A DNA stretch of 64,000 nucleotides from contig CAIVVM010000038.1 of assembly GCA_903909375.1 (NCBI GenBank), forward strand, positions 62,001 through 126,000. The letters are read 5' to 3'. Shown in pieces: positions 30,308 to 38,376 of the stretch. Below the pieces are notes generated by a model. It worked only from the letters and a program-made list of their open reading frames with translations. It did not search any database and was not told where the DNA came from. The position numbers and the translations under genes are program-made. Source of the stretch: an uncultured Alphaproteobacteria bacterium (GTDB lineage: Bacteria; Pseudomonadota; Alphaproteobacteria; Caulobacterales; Caulobacteraceae). Each line of letters opens with the position of its first letter. Position 1 is the first letter of the stretch.

Positions 30308-31383
30308 AGCGCCTTGACCCGGTTCAGATGCCCCATCTTGCGGCCCGGCTTGGCGTCGCGTTTGCCGTAGAGGTGGATGCGGGTGTCGGGTTCGTGGGAC
30401 AGCCGTTCCCATGCGTCGATCTCGTCGCCCAGCAGGTTCAGCATCTCGACGCGGGCGTGGGGGGTTGTGGGGCCCAGCGGCCAGCCGGCGACAGCGCGGA
30501 TGTGCTGTTCGAACTGGTCAACCTCGCAGCCGTCCTGGGTCCAGTGGCCGGTGTTGTGGACGCGAGGCGCGATCTCGTTGACCAGCAGCCGGCCATCGGC
30601 GAGCTCGAACAGCTCGATGCCGACGACCCCCACATAGCCCAGGCCGCCCAGGATGCGCGCGGCGATCCGCTCGGCCTGGTCGGCCAGCGCCGGGCTCACA
30701 AGGGCGGGGGCCAGGCTGCGGCGCAGGATGCCGCCCTCGTGGTGGTTTTCGGCGAGGGGATAAACCGCGGTCGCCCCGTCCCGGCCTCGCGCGGCGATGA
30801 TCGACAGTTCGCGCACGAAGTCGGCCGGCGCCTCAAGGATGACCGGCACGCTTCCTAGTTCGGCAAAGATCCGGGCTGCGTCAGCGGCGTGCTCCACCCA
30901 GCGCTGGCCCTTGCCGTCATAGCCCTCGCGACGGGTCTTCATCAGCACCGGCGCCCCCATGGCCTGGGCGGCGGCCACGGCCTCCTCAGGCGTCGCGGCC
31001 GCCTGGAAGGCGACGGTCGGCGCGCCGTTGGCGTTCAGAAACTGCTTCTCGGCCACCCGGTCCTGGGCGACGGCCAGGGCCTCGGGTCCCGGCGCCACCT
31101 CGACGCCCATAGCGCCCAGCGCCAGCACAGAGGCGGCAGGCACATTCTCGAATTCGTAGGTCACCACACTTGCGACAGCGGCCAGCGCCCGCAGCGATGC
31201 GTCATCGGTATAGGGTCCAACGATGGTGTGGGCGGCCACGCGACCGGCAGGACTGTCGGCGTCGCGCTCCAGCACAGCCACGTCAAAGCCCAGACGCGCT
31301 GCGGCCTGGGCCAGCATGCGGCCCAGCTGTCCGCCCCCCAGAATGCCGAGGGTAGATCCGGGGGGAAGGGGAAATACAGCCAT
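30304..31383 (-). CDS. purK: N5-carboxyaminoimidazole ribonucleotide synthase
   Basis: A 359-residue ATP-grasp enzyme that makes N5-CAIR from AIR, bicarbonate and ATP. It has the N-terminal GILGGGQLGRMLAQAA motif, YEFENVPA, the ATP-grasp loop KTRREGYDGKGQRWV, and the metal-binding NEIAPRVHNTGHWT. Length is normal. It follows purE with 12 bp between, the standard purEK operon. It is convergent with the COQ9 gene with overlapping stops (CTAA). Confidence 0.96.
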   Translation of the reverse strand: MAVFPLPPGSTLGILGGGQLGRMLAQAAARLGFDVAVLERDADSPAGRVAAHTIVGPYTDDASLRALAAVASVVTYEFENVPAASVLALGAMGVEVAPGPEALAVAQDRVAEKQFLNANGAPTVAFQAAATPEEAVAAAQAMGAPVLMKTRREGYDGKGQRWVEHAADAARIFAELGSVPVILEAPADFVRELSIIAARGRDGATAVYPLAENHHEGGILRRSLAPALVSPALADQAERIAARILGGLGYVGVVGIELFELADGRLLVNEIAPRVHNTGHWTQDGCEVDQFEQHIRAVAGWPLGPTTPHARVEMLNLLGDEIDAWERLSHEPDTRIHLYGKRDAKPGRKMGHLNRVKAL

Positions 31384-31395
31384 CTTGTTCCGCTT

Positions 31396-31875
31396 CTACT
31401 CAACCGCCTCGGCGACGCCGGCGGTCTGGTCGGCGGCGAACGCGGCCAAGCGTGTGGCCAGGGCTGTGTCGGATATCGCCAGGATCCGGGCGGCCAGCAA
31501 TGCCGCGTTCTTCGCCCCCGCCTCGCCGATCGCCAGCGTGCCCACCGGGATGCCGCCGGGCATCTGGACGATGGATAAAAGACTATCCATCCCCTTCAGC
31601 GCCTTCGACTCGATCGGAACGCCCAGTACCGGCAGGTCGGTGAGTGAGGCGGTCATTCCGGGAAGGTGCGCCGCGCCGCCGGCGCCGGCGATGATCACCT
31701 TGAAGCCAGCGGCCTTGGCGCCCTTGGCAAAGGCGTACATCCGTTCGGGCGTGCGGTGCGCCGAGACTACCCTGGCCTCGTAGGCCACGCCGAGGGCATC
31801 CAGCATTTCGGCGGCGAGACGCAACACGGGCCAGTCGGACCGGCTTCCCATGATGATGGCGACGGGCGCGCTCAT
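31396..31875 (-). CDS. purE: N5-carboxyaminoimidazole ribonucleotide mutase
   Basis: A 159-residue class I PurE that moves the carboxyl group of N5-CAIR to give CAIR. It shows the [10 protein letters not shown] motif, [11 protein letters not shown], the [13 protein letters not shown] segment and [15 protein letters not shown]. The ATG at 31875 is chosen because it precedes the conserved [13 protein letters not shown] start; the upstream site is a modest AGGAAA. It heads purEK and is divergent from the diguanylate cyclase gene. Confidence 0.96.
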   Translation of the reverse strand: MSAPVAIIMGSRSDWPVLRLAAEMLDALGVAYEARVVSAHRTPERMYAFAKGAKAAGFKVIIAGAGGAAHLPGMTASLTDLPVLGVPIESKALKGMDSLLSIVQMPGGIPVGTLAIGEAGAKNAALLAARILAISDTALATRLAAFAADQTAGVAEAVE

Positions 31876-32011
31876 GTGTGCTGCATTTCCTGCCTGAACC
31901 CCGGAAAAGGCGCGGAGTATAGGCGCCGCCTTTGCGCGCACAACCGACCCCGGTTAGAATCCCTTAACTCATAAAGCGTCGAATGCCGTTAACCGTTCTG
32001 GAGGCGGGACC

Positions 32012-32725
32012 ATGAAGGTCACAGGCGCACGTAATGAACCGCTTCCCGGCGTCCGCAGGACGGCTGCGGCCAGCGCTTCTGCGCCGGTTGGCGGCCCGGC
32101 GCGGGCCGACAGCACCAGCTTCCTCGGCGTACCGGCTGTGGAGATGACGCCGGCGGTGCTGGCAGCGATCCAGACCCTGCTCAAGGATCTCGACGCCCTG
32201 CGTGAAGAGGTGGGCCAGCTCAAGGGTCGCCTGAAGTCCGCAGAGGAAATCGCAGATCGCGACACGCTGACGCCGCTGCTGAACCGCCGCGGGTTTCTGC
32301 GCGAATTCAGCCGGGTGCGCACATTCGCCGAACGCTACGGCTCCTCGGCCAGCCTCGTCTATTTTGATCTGGATGGCTTCAAGGCGATCAATGACCAGTA
32401 CGGCCACGCTGCCGGCGACGCGGCGCTGCGGACCGTGTCGGAACGGCTGCTGACTCATGTCCGCGAGAGCGACGTCGTGGGGCGTATGGGCGGCGACGAA
32501 TTCGCCGTGGTGCTGGTCCAGACCGATCTGGCCACAGCCGAAAGCAAGGCGGCCTCCCTGGCGGCGGCGATTGAAGGCGAGCCGGTGGTCTTCGCCGCCG
32601 GGTCCGCCACGATCCGGCTGAGCTACGGTGTGCGGGAGATCGTATCGAACACCGAGCCCGAGGCGCTGATCGCCGAGGCGGATGCGGCCATGTTCGCCGC
32701 CAAACGCCGGCGCAAGACCGGTTAG
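32012..32725 (+). CDS. Soluble GGDEF diguanylate cyclase
   Basis: A 237-residue cytoplasmic protein: a low-complexity N-terminus (1-45), a predicted coiled coil (about 48-80, LLKDLDALREEVGQLKGRL region) and a GGDEF domain. The active-site motif GGDEF (residues 160-164) is intact and an inhibitory I-site RESD (151-154) stands five residues upstream, so it should make cyclic di-GMP and be feedback-inhibited. Coiled-coil dimerisation resembles Caulobacter DgcB, but I do not assign that name. GGAGG is 8 nt before the ATG. The TAG stop is the first triplet of repeat copy 2. Confidence 0.92.
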   Translation: MKVTGARNEPLPGVRRTAAASASAPVGGPARADSTSFLGVPAVEMTPAVLAAIQTLLKDLDALREEVGQLKGRLKSAEEIADRDTLTPLLNRRGFLREFSRVRTFAERYGSSASLVYFDLDGFKAINDQYGHAAGDAALRTVSERLLTHVRESDVVGRMGGDEFAVVLVQTDLATAESKAASLAAAIEGEPVVFAAGSATIRLSYGVREIVSNTEPEALIAEADAAMFAAKRRRKTG

Positions 32726-32839
32726 AGCGGGTTGAGGAAAAGTGGGAACCGGTTTTCCGCCCGCAACCTGCTCTAGACATATGGCGGCGATCACGTTTTT
32801 CGAGACTGGATGGATCCAACCCAGTCTCGACGTGATCTA
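32723..32839. repeat. 117-bp two-hairpin intergenic element, copy 2
   Basis: Same length and architecture as copy 1 (7821-7937), with about 13 differences counted by eye, mostly in the second hairpin. The first half keeps its stem through a G-T pair (CAACCTGCTCT). In the second half a T-A pair of copy 1 is replaced by C-G (GAGATTGG/CCAATCTC becomes GAGACTGG/CCAGTCTC). The left TAG ends the diguanylate cyclase gene, and the right CTA gives the TAG stop of the convergent DUF465 gene. Confidence 0.9.
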
Positions 32840-33049
32840 GGCGATGATGTCCGGGTTCAGGTAGTCCAAAACCCGCGAAATCTCGTCCTTGAGCGCCAGC
32901 TTCTTGCGCTTGAAGCGGCCGATGACGATCAGTTCCGGCAAGGCTGCATTGGACAGGGCCTGGATTGCCGCTTCGAGATCACTGTGATCCTGCCGAAGTT
33001 CGGCCAGACGCGCTTCAAGCGCCGCTTCGGTGAAGGTTGAATAGTCCAT
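32837..33049 (-). CDS. DUF465 (YdcH-like) small helical protein
   Basis: A 70-residue protein with the DUF465 pattern: AELRQDHSDLEAAIQAL, a short linker LPELIVIG, then FKRKKLALKDEISRVL, forming two helices of a probable hairpin. Function unknown; members are small cytoplasmic proteins. Its stop codon is supplied by the right end of the repeat element. It lies 15 bp after the TIGR02444-like gene on the same strand. A second, shorter DUF465-like gene is at 34239-34412. Confidence 0.85.
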   Translation of the reverse strand: MDYSTFTEAALEARLAELRQDHSDLEAAIQALSNAALPELIVIGRFKRKKLALKDEISRVLDYLNPDIIA

Positions 33050-33064
33050 GATCTGCGCCTGATC

Positions 33065-33514
33065 CTATCCGAGGACCCTGGCAAGGTCAGCCAGCGCCTG
33101 AGCAGGCGGCGCTTCGCCCCAGGCGTCCGCCGCCGCCGAGAGCGCCTCGAAGGCGTCGACGGCATGCCCCTGGCCAGCAAGGCCTGCCAGTGTTTCCATC
33201 AGCAGGCGTTCCGCGGCCAGTTCAAGCGCCTTGACGTCCTGCCGGAACGCCTCGCGCGCGCCGTCGTTGATCGGGGGAAGCGGGGTCTTCAGCGCGCGGC
33301 GGGCCTGACGAATCGGGATCAGCGCCGTCTGGTCCCAGGCGCGGGCTATCGCGGCCGCCTGGTCCAGCAAGCCCCTGTCGGTAGCCCGCGCATAGACTGC
33401 CCAAAGCAGAAAGGACGTGTTCTGACCGTGGTTGTCCTGCAGCGCCAGGGTGGCCTCGGGAACGCCTGGCCGGTCGTAGACTGCCAGAACCCACGCCCAG
33501 ATCGCCACGGTCAT
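33065..33514 (-). CDS. TIGR02444-family protein (DUF2390-like)
   Basis: A 149-residue alpha-helical protein recognised by its start IWAWVLAVYDRPGVPEATLALQD and NTSFLLWAVYA. The family is found across proteobacteria without a defined role. Its ATG overlaps the ubiX stop by four bases (ATGA), so the two are translationally coupled, which hints at a link to ubiquinone synthesis or flavin prenylation (inference only). The rest is helical and Ala/Leu-rich. Confidence 0.8.
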   Translation of the reverse strand: MTVAIWAWVLAVYDRPGVPEATLALQDNHGQNTSFLLWAVYARATDRGLLDQAAAIARAWDQTALIPIRQARRALKTPLPPINDGAREAFRQDVKALELAAERLLMETLAGLAGQGHAVDAFEALSAAADAWGEAPPAQALADLARVLG

Positions 33515-34113
33515 ACCTCTGCCCTGGATTGCGGGCCGATATCCTCGCCCCAACGCTTTACGGGCTGCCATGACAGACCAAACAAATCCAGCACGCGGCC
33601 CACCGACTGGTCGACCATATCGGCCATCGACAGGGGTTTGGCATAGAAGGCTGGCAATGGTGGGGCGATCACGGCGCCCATTTCGGACAGTTTCACCATG
33701 GTGCGAAGATGGCCCAGATGCAGCGGCGTCTCGCGCACCATCAGCACCAGCGTCCGCCGCTCTTTCAGGGTGACGTCTGCGGCCCGGGTCAGCAACGAGG
33801 CGGTTACCCCGCTGGCGATCTCGCTCATGGTCCGGATGGAGCAGGGCGCGACGACCATCCCCAGGGTGCGGAATGAGCCCGACGCGATCGAGGCGCCGAC
33901 ATCGCCTGCCTTGTGCGCCACATCGGCGCGCGCCTGGACGTCGGCCACCGACAGATCGGTTTCCTGGGCGAGGGTCAGGGCTGCCGACCGGCTCATCACC
34001 AGATGGCTTTCCACGCCCAGGTCACGGCAGGCGTCCAGCGCGCGCAAGCCATAGGCGACGCCCGACGCCCCGGAGATCCCCACGATCAGCCTTGGCGTTT
34101 CTGTCTCGGCCAT
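33511..34113 (-). CDS. ubiX: Flavin prenyltransferase UbiX
   Basis: A 200-residue flavoprotein that attaches dimethylallyl phosphate to FMN, making prenyl-FMN for the UbiD decarboxylase of ubiquinone synthesis. The N-terminus has VGISGASGVAYGLRALDA; further marks are SGSFRTLGMVVAPCSIRTM and VLMVRETPLHLGHL. The ATG at 34113 is preceded by AGGAA at about 9 nt. It overlaps the downstream TIGR02444-type gene. ubiD is not in the window. Confidence 0.95.
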   Translation of the reverse strand: MAETETPRLIVGISGASGVAYGLRALDACRDLGVESHLVMSRSAALTLAQETDLSVADVQARADVAHKAGDVGASIASGSFRTLGMVVAPCSIRTMSEIASGVTASLLTRAADVTLKERRTLVLMVRETPLHLGHLRTMVKLSEMGAVIAPPLPAFYAKPLSMADMVDQSVGRVLDLFGLSWQPVKRWGEDIGPQSRAEV

Positions 34114-34238
34114 CAAGGGGGTTCCTAACGCGGGAGGGCGCCGAAAGATCGACCGGCTTCAAGCAAACATATGTGATCTGACAGCGACGCAAAGCAGGCG
34201 TTTACTGCGGTGTCGTCCAAAGCGAGGAGGCTCTCTGC

Positions 34239-34412
34239 ATGGCGCTTGAAGCCCGCATCCGGGAACTGGGTTCCCGTCACCAATCCCTGGAAACGGCCAT
34301 CCAGGATGAGCTGAGACGGCCGTCATCCGACGATCTCCGATTGCGCGAGCTGAAACGACAGAAACTGCGACTTAAGGAAGAGATCGAGACGCTCCGCAGC
34401 AACCTGCATTGA
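34239..34412 (+). CDS. 57-codon DUF465-like small protein
   Basis: An ATG at 34239 with AGGAGG 9 nt upstream opens a 57-residue frame: ALEARIRELGSRHQSLETA, a break at RRPSSDDLR, then LRELKRQKLRLKEEIETLR. This repeats the DUF465 plan (helix, short loop, basic helix with KRxKLxLKxEI) seen at 32837-33049. It is easily missed because of its size. It is convergent with trcR, and a perfect 7-bp hairpin follows the stop. Function unknown. Confidence 0.8.
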   Translation: MALEARIRELGSRHQSLETAIQDELRRPSSDDLRLRELKRQKLRLKEEIETLRSNLH

Positions 34413-34422
34413 CGCGGGCGTC

Positions 34423-34441
34423 CCGCCTCCTGATGAGGCGG
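34423..34441. terminator. Hairpin between convergent genes
   Basis: CCGCCTC (34423-34429) and GAGGCGG (34435-34441) form a perfect 7-bp stem with a five-base loop, between the 57-codon gene and trcR, which converge. No T-run follows on either strand, so intrinsic termination is only possible, not shown. Confidence 0.45.
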
Positions 34442-34452
34442 AATCGACCCGA

Positions 34453-35106
34453 TCAATCCTCGTCGGCTTCGTCCTCGTAGACCGGCTCGGGCGCGCTTTC
34501 TGATACGACCCCGGTTTCCGAGGCCGGGCGCAGGGTTTCGCCCTCGGGCTCGACCTCGCCGCGCTTCGCAGCTTCCTTGGCACGCTTGTCGGCGGCCTTC
34601 CGGACCACGGCATCCAGCTCGAGCTGGGTAGAGAGGCCCAGCGTCACGGGATCCACCGGCTTGATGTTGGCGGAGTTCCAGTGCGTGCGGTTGCGCACCT
34701 GCTCGATTGTGGCCTTGGTGGTGCCCAGCACCCGCGACAGCTGGCTGTCCGGGACTTCGGGGTGATTGCGGATAAACCAGGCGATGGCGTCCGGGCGATC
34801 CTGGCGGCGCGACACGGGGGTGTAGCGCGGCGCCTTTTTCACGGGCTTCAGAAGTTCGGCATGGCGGCTCTTCTGGGCCTTCATCCGATAGGTCGCGGTC
34901 TTTTCCGCAGCGTCCAGCTCATCACGCGAAAGCTGGCCGTTGGCGATGGGGTCTGCGCCGCGAATGTCGCGCGCCACCTCGCCATCGGCGATCCCCTTCA
35001 CTTCCAGGGGATGGAGTTCACAGAAGTCGGCGATCTGTTCAAACGTCAGCGAGGTGTTGTCCACCAGCCAGACGGCAGTCGCCTTGGGCATCAGAATGTT
35101 GGTCAT
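34453..35106 (-). CDS. trcR: Cell-cycle transcriptional regulator TrcR (DUF1013)
   Basis: A 217-residue DUF1013 protein, a family restricted to alphaproteobacteria and named TrcR. It opens KATAVWLVDNTSLTFEQIADFC, continues ELHPLEVKGIADGEVA, and has a second helix-turn-helix-like part DAIAWFIRNHPEVPDSQLSRVLG (in part) followed by TTKATIEQVRNRTHW. The C-terminal 45 residues are acidic and low-complexity. A GNRA-capped hairpin lies in the upstream region. Cell-cycle control is known for relatives; the targets here are unknown. Confidence 0.85.
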   Translation of the reverse strand: MTNILMPKATAVWLVDNTSLTFEQIADFCELHPLEVKGIADGEVARDIRGADPIANGQLSRDELDAAEKTATYRMKAQKSRHAELLKPVKKAPRYTPVSRRQDRPDAIAWFIRNHPEVPDSQLSRVLGTTKATIEQVRNRTHWNSANIKPVDPVTLGLSTQLELDAVVRKAADKRAKEAAKRGEVEPEGETLRPASETGVVSESAPEPVYEDEADED

Positions 35107-35142
35107 GTTCAGTCTCGACAGCCTGATCTCGGAAACGAAGGC

Positions 35143-35162
35143 GCCCGGCCTTTCGGCCGGGC
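35143..35162 (-). terminator. GAAA-capped 8-bp hairpin upstream of trcR
   Basis: On the minus strand GCCCGGCC and GGCCGGGC pair perfectly around a GAAA tetraloop, a very stable fold. It lies downstream of the protease gene and 36 bases before the trcR start. It is followed by GCCTTCGTTTCC, not a clean T-run. It could be a second protease terminator or part of the trcR leader. Confidence 0.5.
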
Positions 35163-35199
35163 GGGTAGGATTTCCATATAGGCCGGTTATTGACCGCTG

Positions 35200-35228
35200 A
35201 AAACGATCTTCTGAGGAGGACCTCAGAA
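35200..35228 (-). terminator. Terminator containing the protease stop codon
   Basis: On the minus strand TTCTGAGG (35228-35221) pairs with CCTCAGAA (35216-35209) around a four-base loop, followed by GATCGTTTT. The TGA stop of the RTX protease lies inside the 5' arm of the stem, so translation termination and hairpin formation are linked in place. Confidence 0.6.
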
Positions 35229-37067
35229 ACCGAAGACCCAGTCGCCGGTGAGGTCCGCCGACTGTACACCCAGAAGGATCACCTGATCGCCCGGACCCAG
35301 GGTGATCACCGTGTCGGCGCCGACCTGCGACATCGTCCAGGTGTTGCCTGCGGCGATCTGAAGGCGGTCGCCCTCCAGGATGTTGAAATCCAGGATCCGG
35401 TCGATACCTGAGCCTGCAAAACTGTTGAAAACGTCTGCGCCAGGGCCACCGGAGAGCGTGTCCGAACCAAGGTCGCCCGAGATGAAGTCCGCACCGGGGC
35501 CGCCCTGAGCCAGGTCATCGCCCTGACCGCCGCGAACCGTGTCGGCGCCGGCGCCGCCGTCCAGCGTGTCCGAGCCCAGGTTTCCGTAGACGAGGTCCGC
35601 GCCATCCTCGCCGAACAGGCGATCATTATCCTTGCCGCCGACCACCCAGTCATCGCCTGCGCCACCGGAGCCGGTGTCATTGCCGACATTGCCGTTGATG
35701 TCGTCGAAGCCTGCGCCGCCGGTGATGGAGTCGTCTCCGTCATCGCCCCGAAGATAGTTGGCGCCCGCCCCACCATCGATGGTGTCGCGACCTGCGGCGC
35801 CGAAGATACGATCGGACCCGGCATTGCCGCTCAGCTCATTGGCCAGGGCGTTGCCGTTCAGGGTGTCAGCGCCGAAGCCGCCTATGGCGTTTTCGATCTG
35901 GGCGCTCTGGGCCACGGCGACGTTACCGGTCAGGCCGCCGACATCGGAGAAGAACCCCTCGCGCAGGTCGATCAGCTGCGCCTGGGAATAGCCGGAGAAA
36001 TCGAAGGTATCGCGCCCGCCGGCGTCCCACACCGCGAAGATCAAGCGGCTCGAGCTGTTGGCGGCGCTGAACCAGGCCCGATCGGCCGTGGCGTTGAACC
36101 CATAGACCGTATCGCCCGCCCGTGTGGACATGTTGGCGCCGTACTCGATCTGGGCGCCGCGGATGTCGTCCAGAAGCGGGACACCCGAATAGCTGCCCCG
36201 GAAATTGCCGCCGGTGTTGGTCTCCGAAAAGTAGCTCATCACTGTATATTGCCGGGAGTCCTCAAAGTACTCGGCGCTGGCGGCATAGGTGACCCTGGCC
36301 TCCCCGCTCGAGTTGTAGGCGCCGGGATGGGCAAGCCCGATAGCGTGACCAATCTCATGGACAAGCACCTGGGAGCCATAGTTTCCAGTGGTCGGAAAGG
36401 CATTGGAACTTGTGCCGATATTGATCCAGACGTCGCCGGACGAGCTGCTGAAGTTCACGTTTCCAGGGTAGTAGGCGAACGCCGCCGAGCCGCTTTCCCC
36501 GGTGGAATAGTTTGAGAAGAGGATGGTCGCCTGGTCTGTATAGGCCGCGTCGCTGTCGGTGCTGGACCCGGCGCCGACCCGGATGAACCGGATGTTCGCG
36601 ACATCGGCCCAGGCCTGTAGCGCCTGCTCGGCCTGGAGTATCTGGGCGGTGTTGAAACGCTGGAACCCGTCCGTATCGGTGGGCATGCGTATCGGCGCGG
36701 TGGCGCGAAAGCCGTAGGTGACGGTGAAGGCGGCGCCGGCGATACCGCCCCAGCCAGGCGCGGGCGCCATGGTGTCGGGATTGAAGCCGGTGAGTTGCAG
36801 CCCGGCGCGATCAATGGAGAAGCTGGCCTTGCCATTGACCGTGGCGGCGGCGCGATCATCGGCGTTCAGATAGCCCTGCGGGGCCCCGCCGTCGCCGTCC
36901 GAACCTACGTCCTGAGAATCCGCGGCGCCCGAGCACAACGGGCACTGACAACGCGCTTCCTCTCCGTCGCCGGCAAACGGACGCGCGTTCATGAAGCCGT
37001 TCGTGATCGGATCGGCGTCCAGCTGCGGTGTCGAAAGGTCAGCAGGGGTCATCATCAACTCAAACAT
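35223..37067 (-). CDS. Serralysin-like RTX metalloprotease (SapA-like)
   Basis: A 614-residue secreted M10-type zinc protease. The N-terminal prosegment has a cysteine cluster CQCPLC near residue 39; the catalytic domain has the zinc motif HEIGHAIGLAHP and the Met-turn VMSY; the C-terminal part carries many GGxGxDxxx-type calcium-binding RTX repeats (for example GGAGADTVRGGQGDD) and ends in a hydrophobic type I secretion-like signal. The closest known role is Caulobacter SapA, which cleaves S-layer protein, but this is inference. No type I exporter is in the window. GGGAG supports the ATG at 37067. Confidence 0.88.
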   Translation of the reverse strand: MFELMMTPADLSTPQLDADPITNGFMNARPFAGDGEEARCQCPLCSGAADSQDVGSDGDGGAPQGYLNADDRAAATVNGKASFSIDRAGLQLTGFNPDTMAPAPGWGGIAGAAFTVTYGFRATAPIRMPTDTDGFQRFNTAQILQAEQALQAWADVANIRFIRVGAGSSTDSDAAYTDQATILFSNYSTGESGSAAFAYYPGNVNFSSSSGDVWINIGTSSNAFPTTGNYGSQVLVHEIGHAIGLAHPGAYNSSGEARVTYAASAEYFEDSRQYTVMSYFSETNTGGNFRGSYSGVPLLDDIRGAQIEYGANMSTRAGDTVYGFNATADRAWFSAANSSSRLIFAVWDAGGRDTFDFSGYSQAQLIDLREGFFSDVGGLTGNVAVAQSAQIENAIGGFGADTLNGNALANELSGNAGSDRIFGAAGRDTIDGGAGANYLRGDDGDDSITGGAGFDDINGNVGNDTGSGGAGDDWVVGGKDNDRLFGEDGADLVYGNLGSDTLDGGAGADTVRGGQGDDLAQGGPGADFISGDLGSDTLSGGPGADVFNSFAGSGIDRILDFNILEGDRLQIAAGNTWTMSQVGADTVITLGPGDQVILLGVQSADLTGDWVFGF

Positions 37068-37230
37068 GGCCCGCTCTCCCAAAGTCCCCCTGAGATTGGG
37101 CAGTTCTGCAAATACCACGCCAGCCGGCCCGGCCCGGATACAAGCATGTACGGCGGCGATATCGATCCGGTTGTGGAGAGCCTGCCCTAATTTCCGGGAA
37201 GCGACCAGACTCTGTGTTTCGCGTTAAGGT

Positions 37231-38376
37231 TTACTCGAACGCCTGCCGCCCAACAATCTTCAGGCCATATCCGCCCGAACCCGGCAGCACCGTCTGCGAC
37301 GAGCTTAGCAACATCATGTCGCGCACCCCCAGATCCAGCAGGATCTGGGCCCCGATGCCGTAGTCGCGAAGGATGTTCTCTGAGTGGTTGGCCTGGGGCT
37401 GGCCGTAGCGTTCCGACAGCCAGTGAGGATTGGAATCCCGGATAAAGACCGCCACCGCCGCGCCGTCATATTGCGCGAGCGCCTTCAACGCCTTGGGCAC
37501 ATAGTCCTGACGCGCCTCTACGGCGCCCAGCATGTCGGTGGCCATATCCACGCGGTGCATCCGCACGAGGGTGGGTTTGTCGGGATCGATCTTGCCCCGG
37601 GACAGCACGACATGCTCGGTCTGGTCCAGGCTGTTGCGGTAGATCACCATTCGGAACTTGCCGCCAAAGGTACTCTCGAACGGGGTTTCCAGTACCCGCT
37701 CCACCTGACGCTCGGTGCGGCGGCGGTAGGCGATCAGGTCGGCGATCGTGCCGATCTTCAGGCCGTGCAACTGGGCGAAGGCCACCAGGTCCGGAAGACG
37801 CGCCATGGAGCCGTCGTCCTTCATGATCTCGCAGATCACGCCAGCCGGATTGAGGCCGGCCATGCGGCTGATATCGACCGCCGCCTCGGTGTGGCCGGCG
37901 CGGACGAGGACGCCCCCGTCCCGGGCCACCAGCGGGAAGACATGGCCGGGGGTGACGATGTCCTCGACGCCCTTGGTCGGGTCGACGGCCACCGCGATTG
38001 TGCGGGCGCGATCGTGGGCCGAGATACCGGTGGTGACGCCCTCGCGGGCTTCGATCGAGACCGTAAAGGCCGTGCCATGGCCTGACTGGTTGTCCGTCGA
38101 CATCGGGGGCAGCCGCAGTTGGCGGGCCCGTTCGGCGGTGATCGACAGGCAGATCAGGCCGCGGGCGTGCTTGGCCATGAAGTTGATCTGCTCGGGTGTC
38201 GCGAACTGGGCGGGGATGATGACATCGCCCTCGTTCTCGCGGTCCTCGGCGTCAACCAGGATGTAGGGGCGACCGTTGCGGGCGTCCTCGATGATGTCCT
38301 CGATGGGGCTGATGGCGCTGACATCGGCATCGTCGCCGGAACCGGGGGCGGGCGGGACCAGGTAGGGACGCTTCAT
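37231..38376 (-). CDS. ribB: 3,4-dihydroxy-2-butanone 4-phosphate synthase with degenerate GTP-cyclohydrolase-II-like domain
   Basis: A 381-residue protein. Residues about 20-220 are a full RibB domain making a riboflavin precursor from ribulose 5-phosphate: ILVDAEDRENEGDVI, MAKHARGLICL, STDNQSGHGTAFT and RAGHTEAAVD are present. The C-terminal half aligns with RibA but has no cysteine at all (the region of the usual Zn-binding CxxxxxxxxCxC reads MHRVDMATDMLGAVEA), so GTP cyclohydrolase activity should be absent. This matches the RibBX type described in proteobacteria. It is coupled by a four-base overlap to the upstream FMN reductase gene. Confidence 0.92.
   Translation of the reverse strand: MKRPYLVPPAPGSGDDADVSAISPIEDIIEDARNGRPYILVDAEDRENEGDVIIPAQFATPEQINFMAKHARGLICLSITAERARQLRLPPMSTDNQSGHGTAFTVSIEAREGVTTGISAHDRARTIAVAVDPTKGVEDIVTPGHVFPLVARDGGVLVRAGHTEAAVDISRMAGLNPAGVICEIMKDDGSMARLPDLVAFAQLHGLKIGTIADLIAYRRRTERQVERVLETPFESTFGGKFRMVIYRNSLDQTEHVVLSRGKIDPDKPTLVRMHRVDMATDMLGAVEARQDYVPKALKALAQYDGAAVAVFIRDSNPHWLSERYGQPQANHSENILRDYGIGAQILLDLGVRDMMLLSSSQTVLPGSGGYGLKIVGRQAFE

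Noticed and set aside
31940..32011. Full CtrA site ahead of the diguanylate cyclase gene
   Set aside because: TTAA-like pairs are present, but none has the required seven-base spacing.
35223..36000. RTX coding repeats as a possible CRISPR or satellite array
   Set aside because: The repeats are nonapeptide calcium-binding units in frame within the protease gene, with varying codons.
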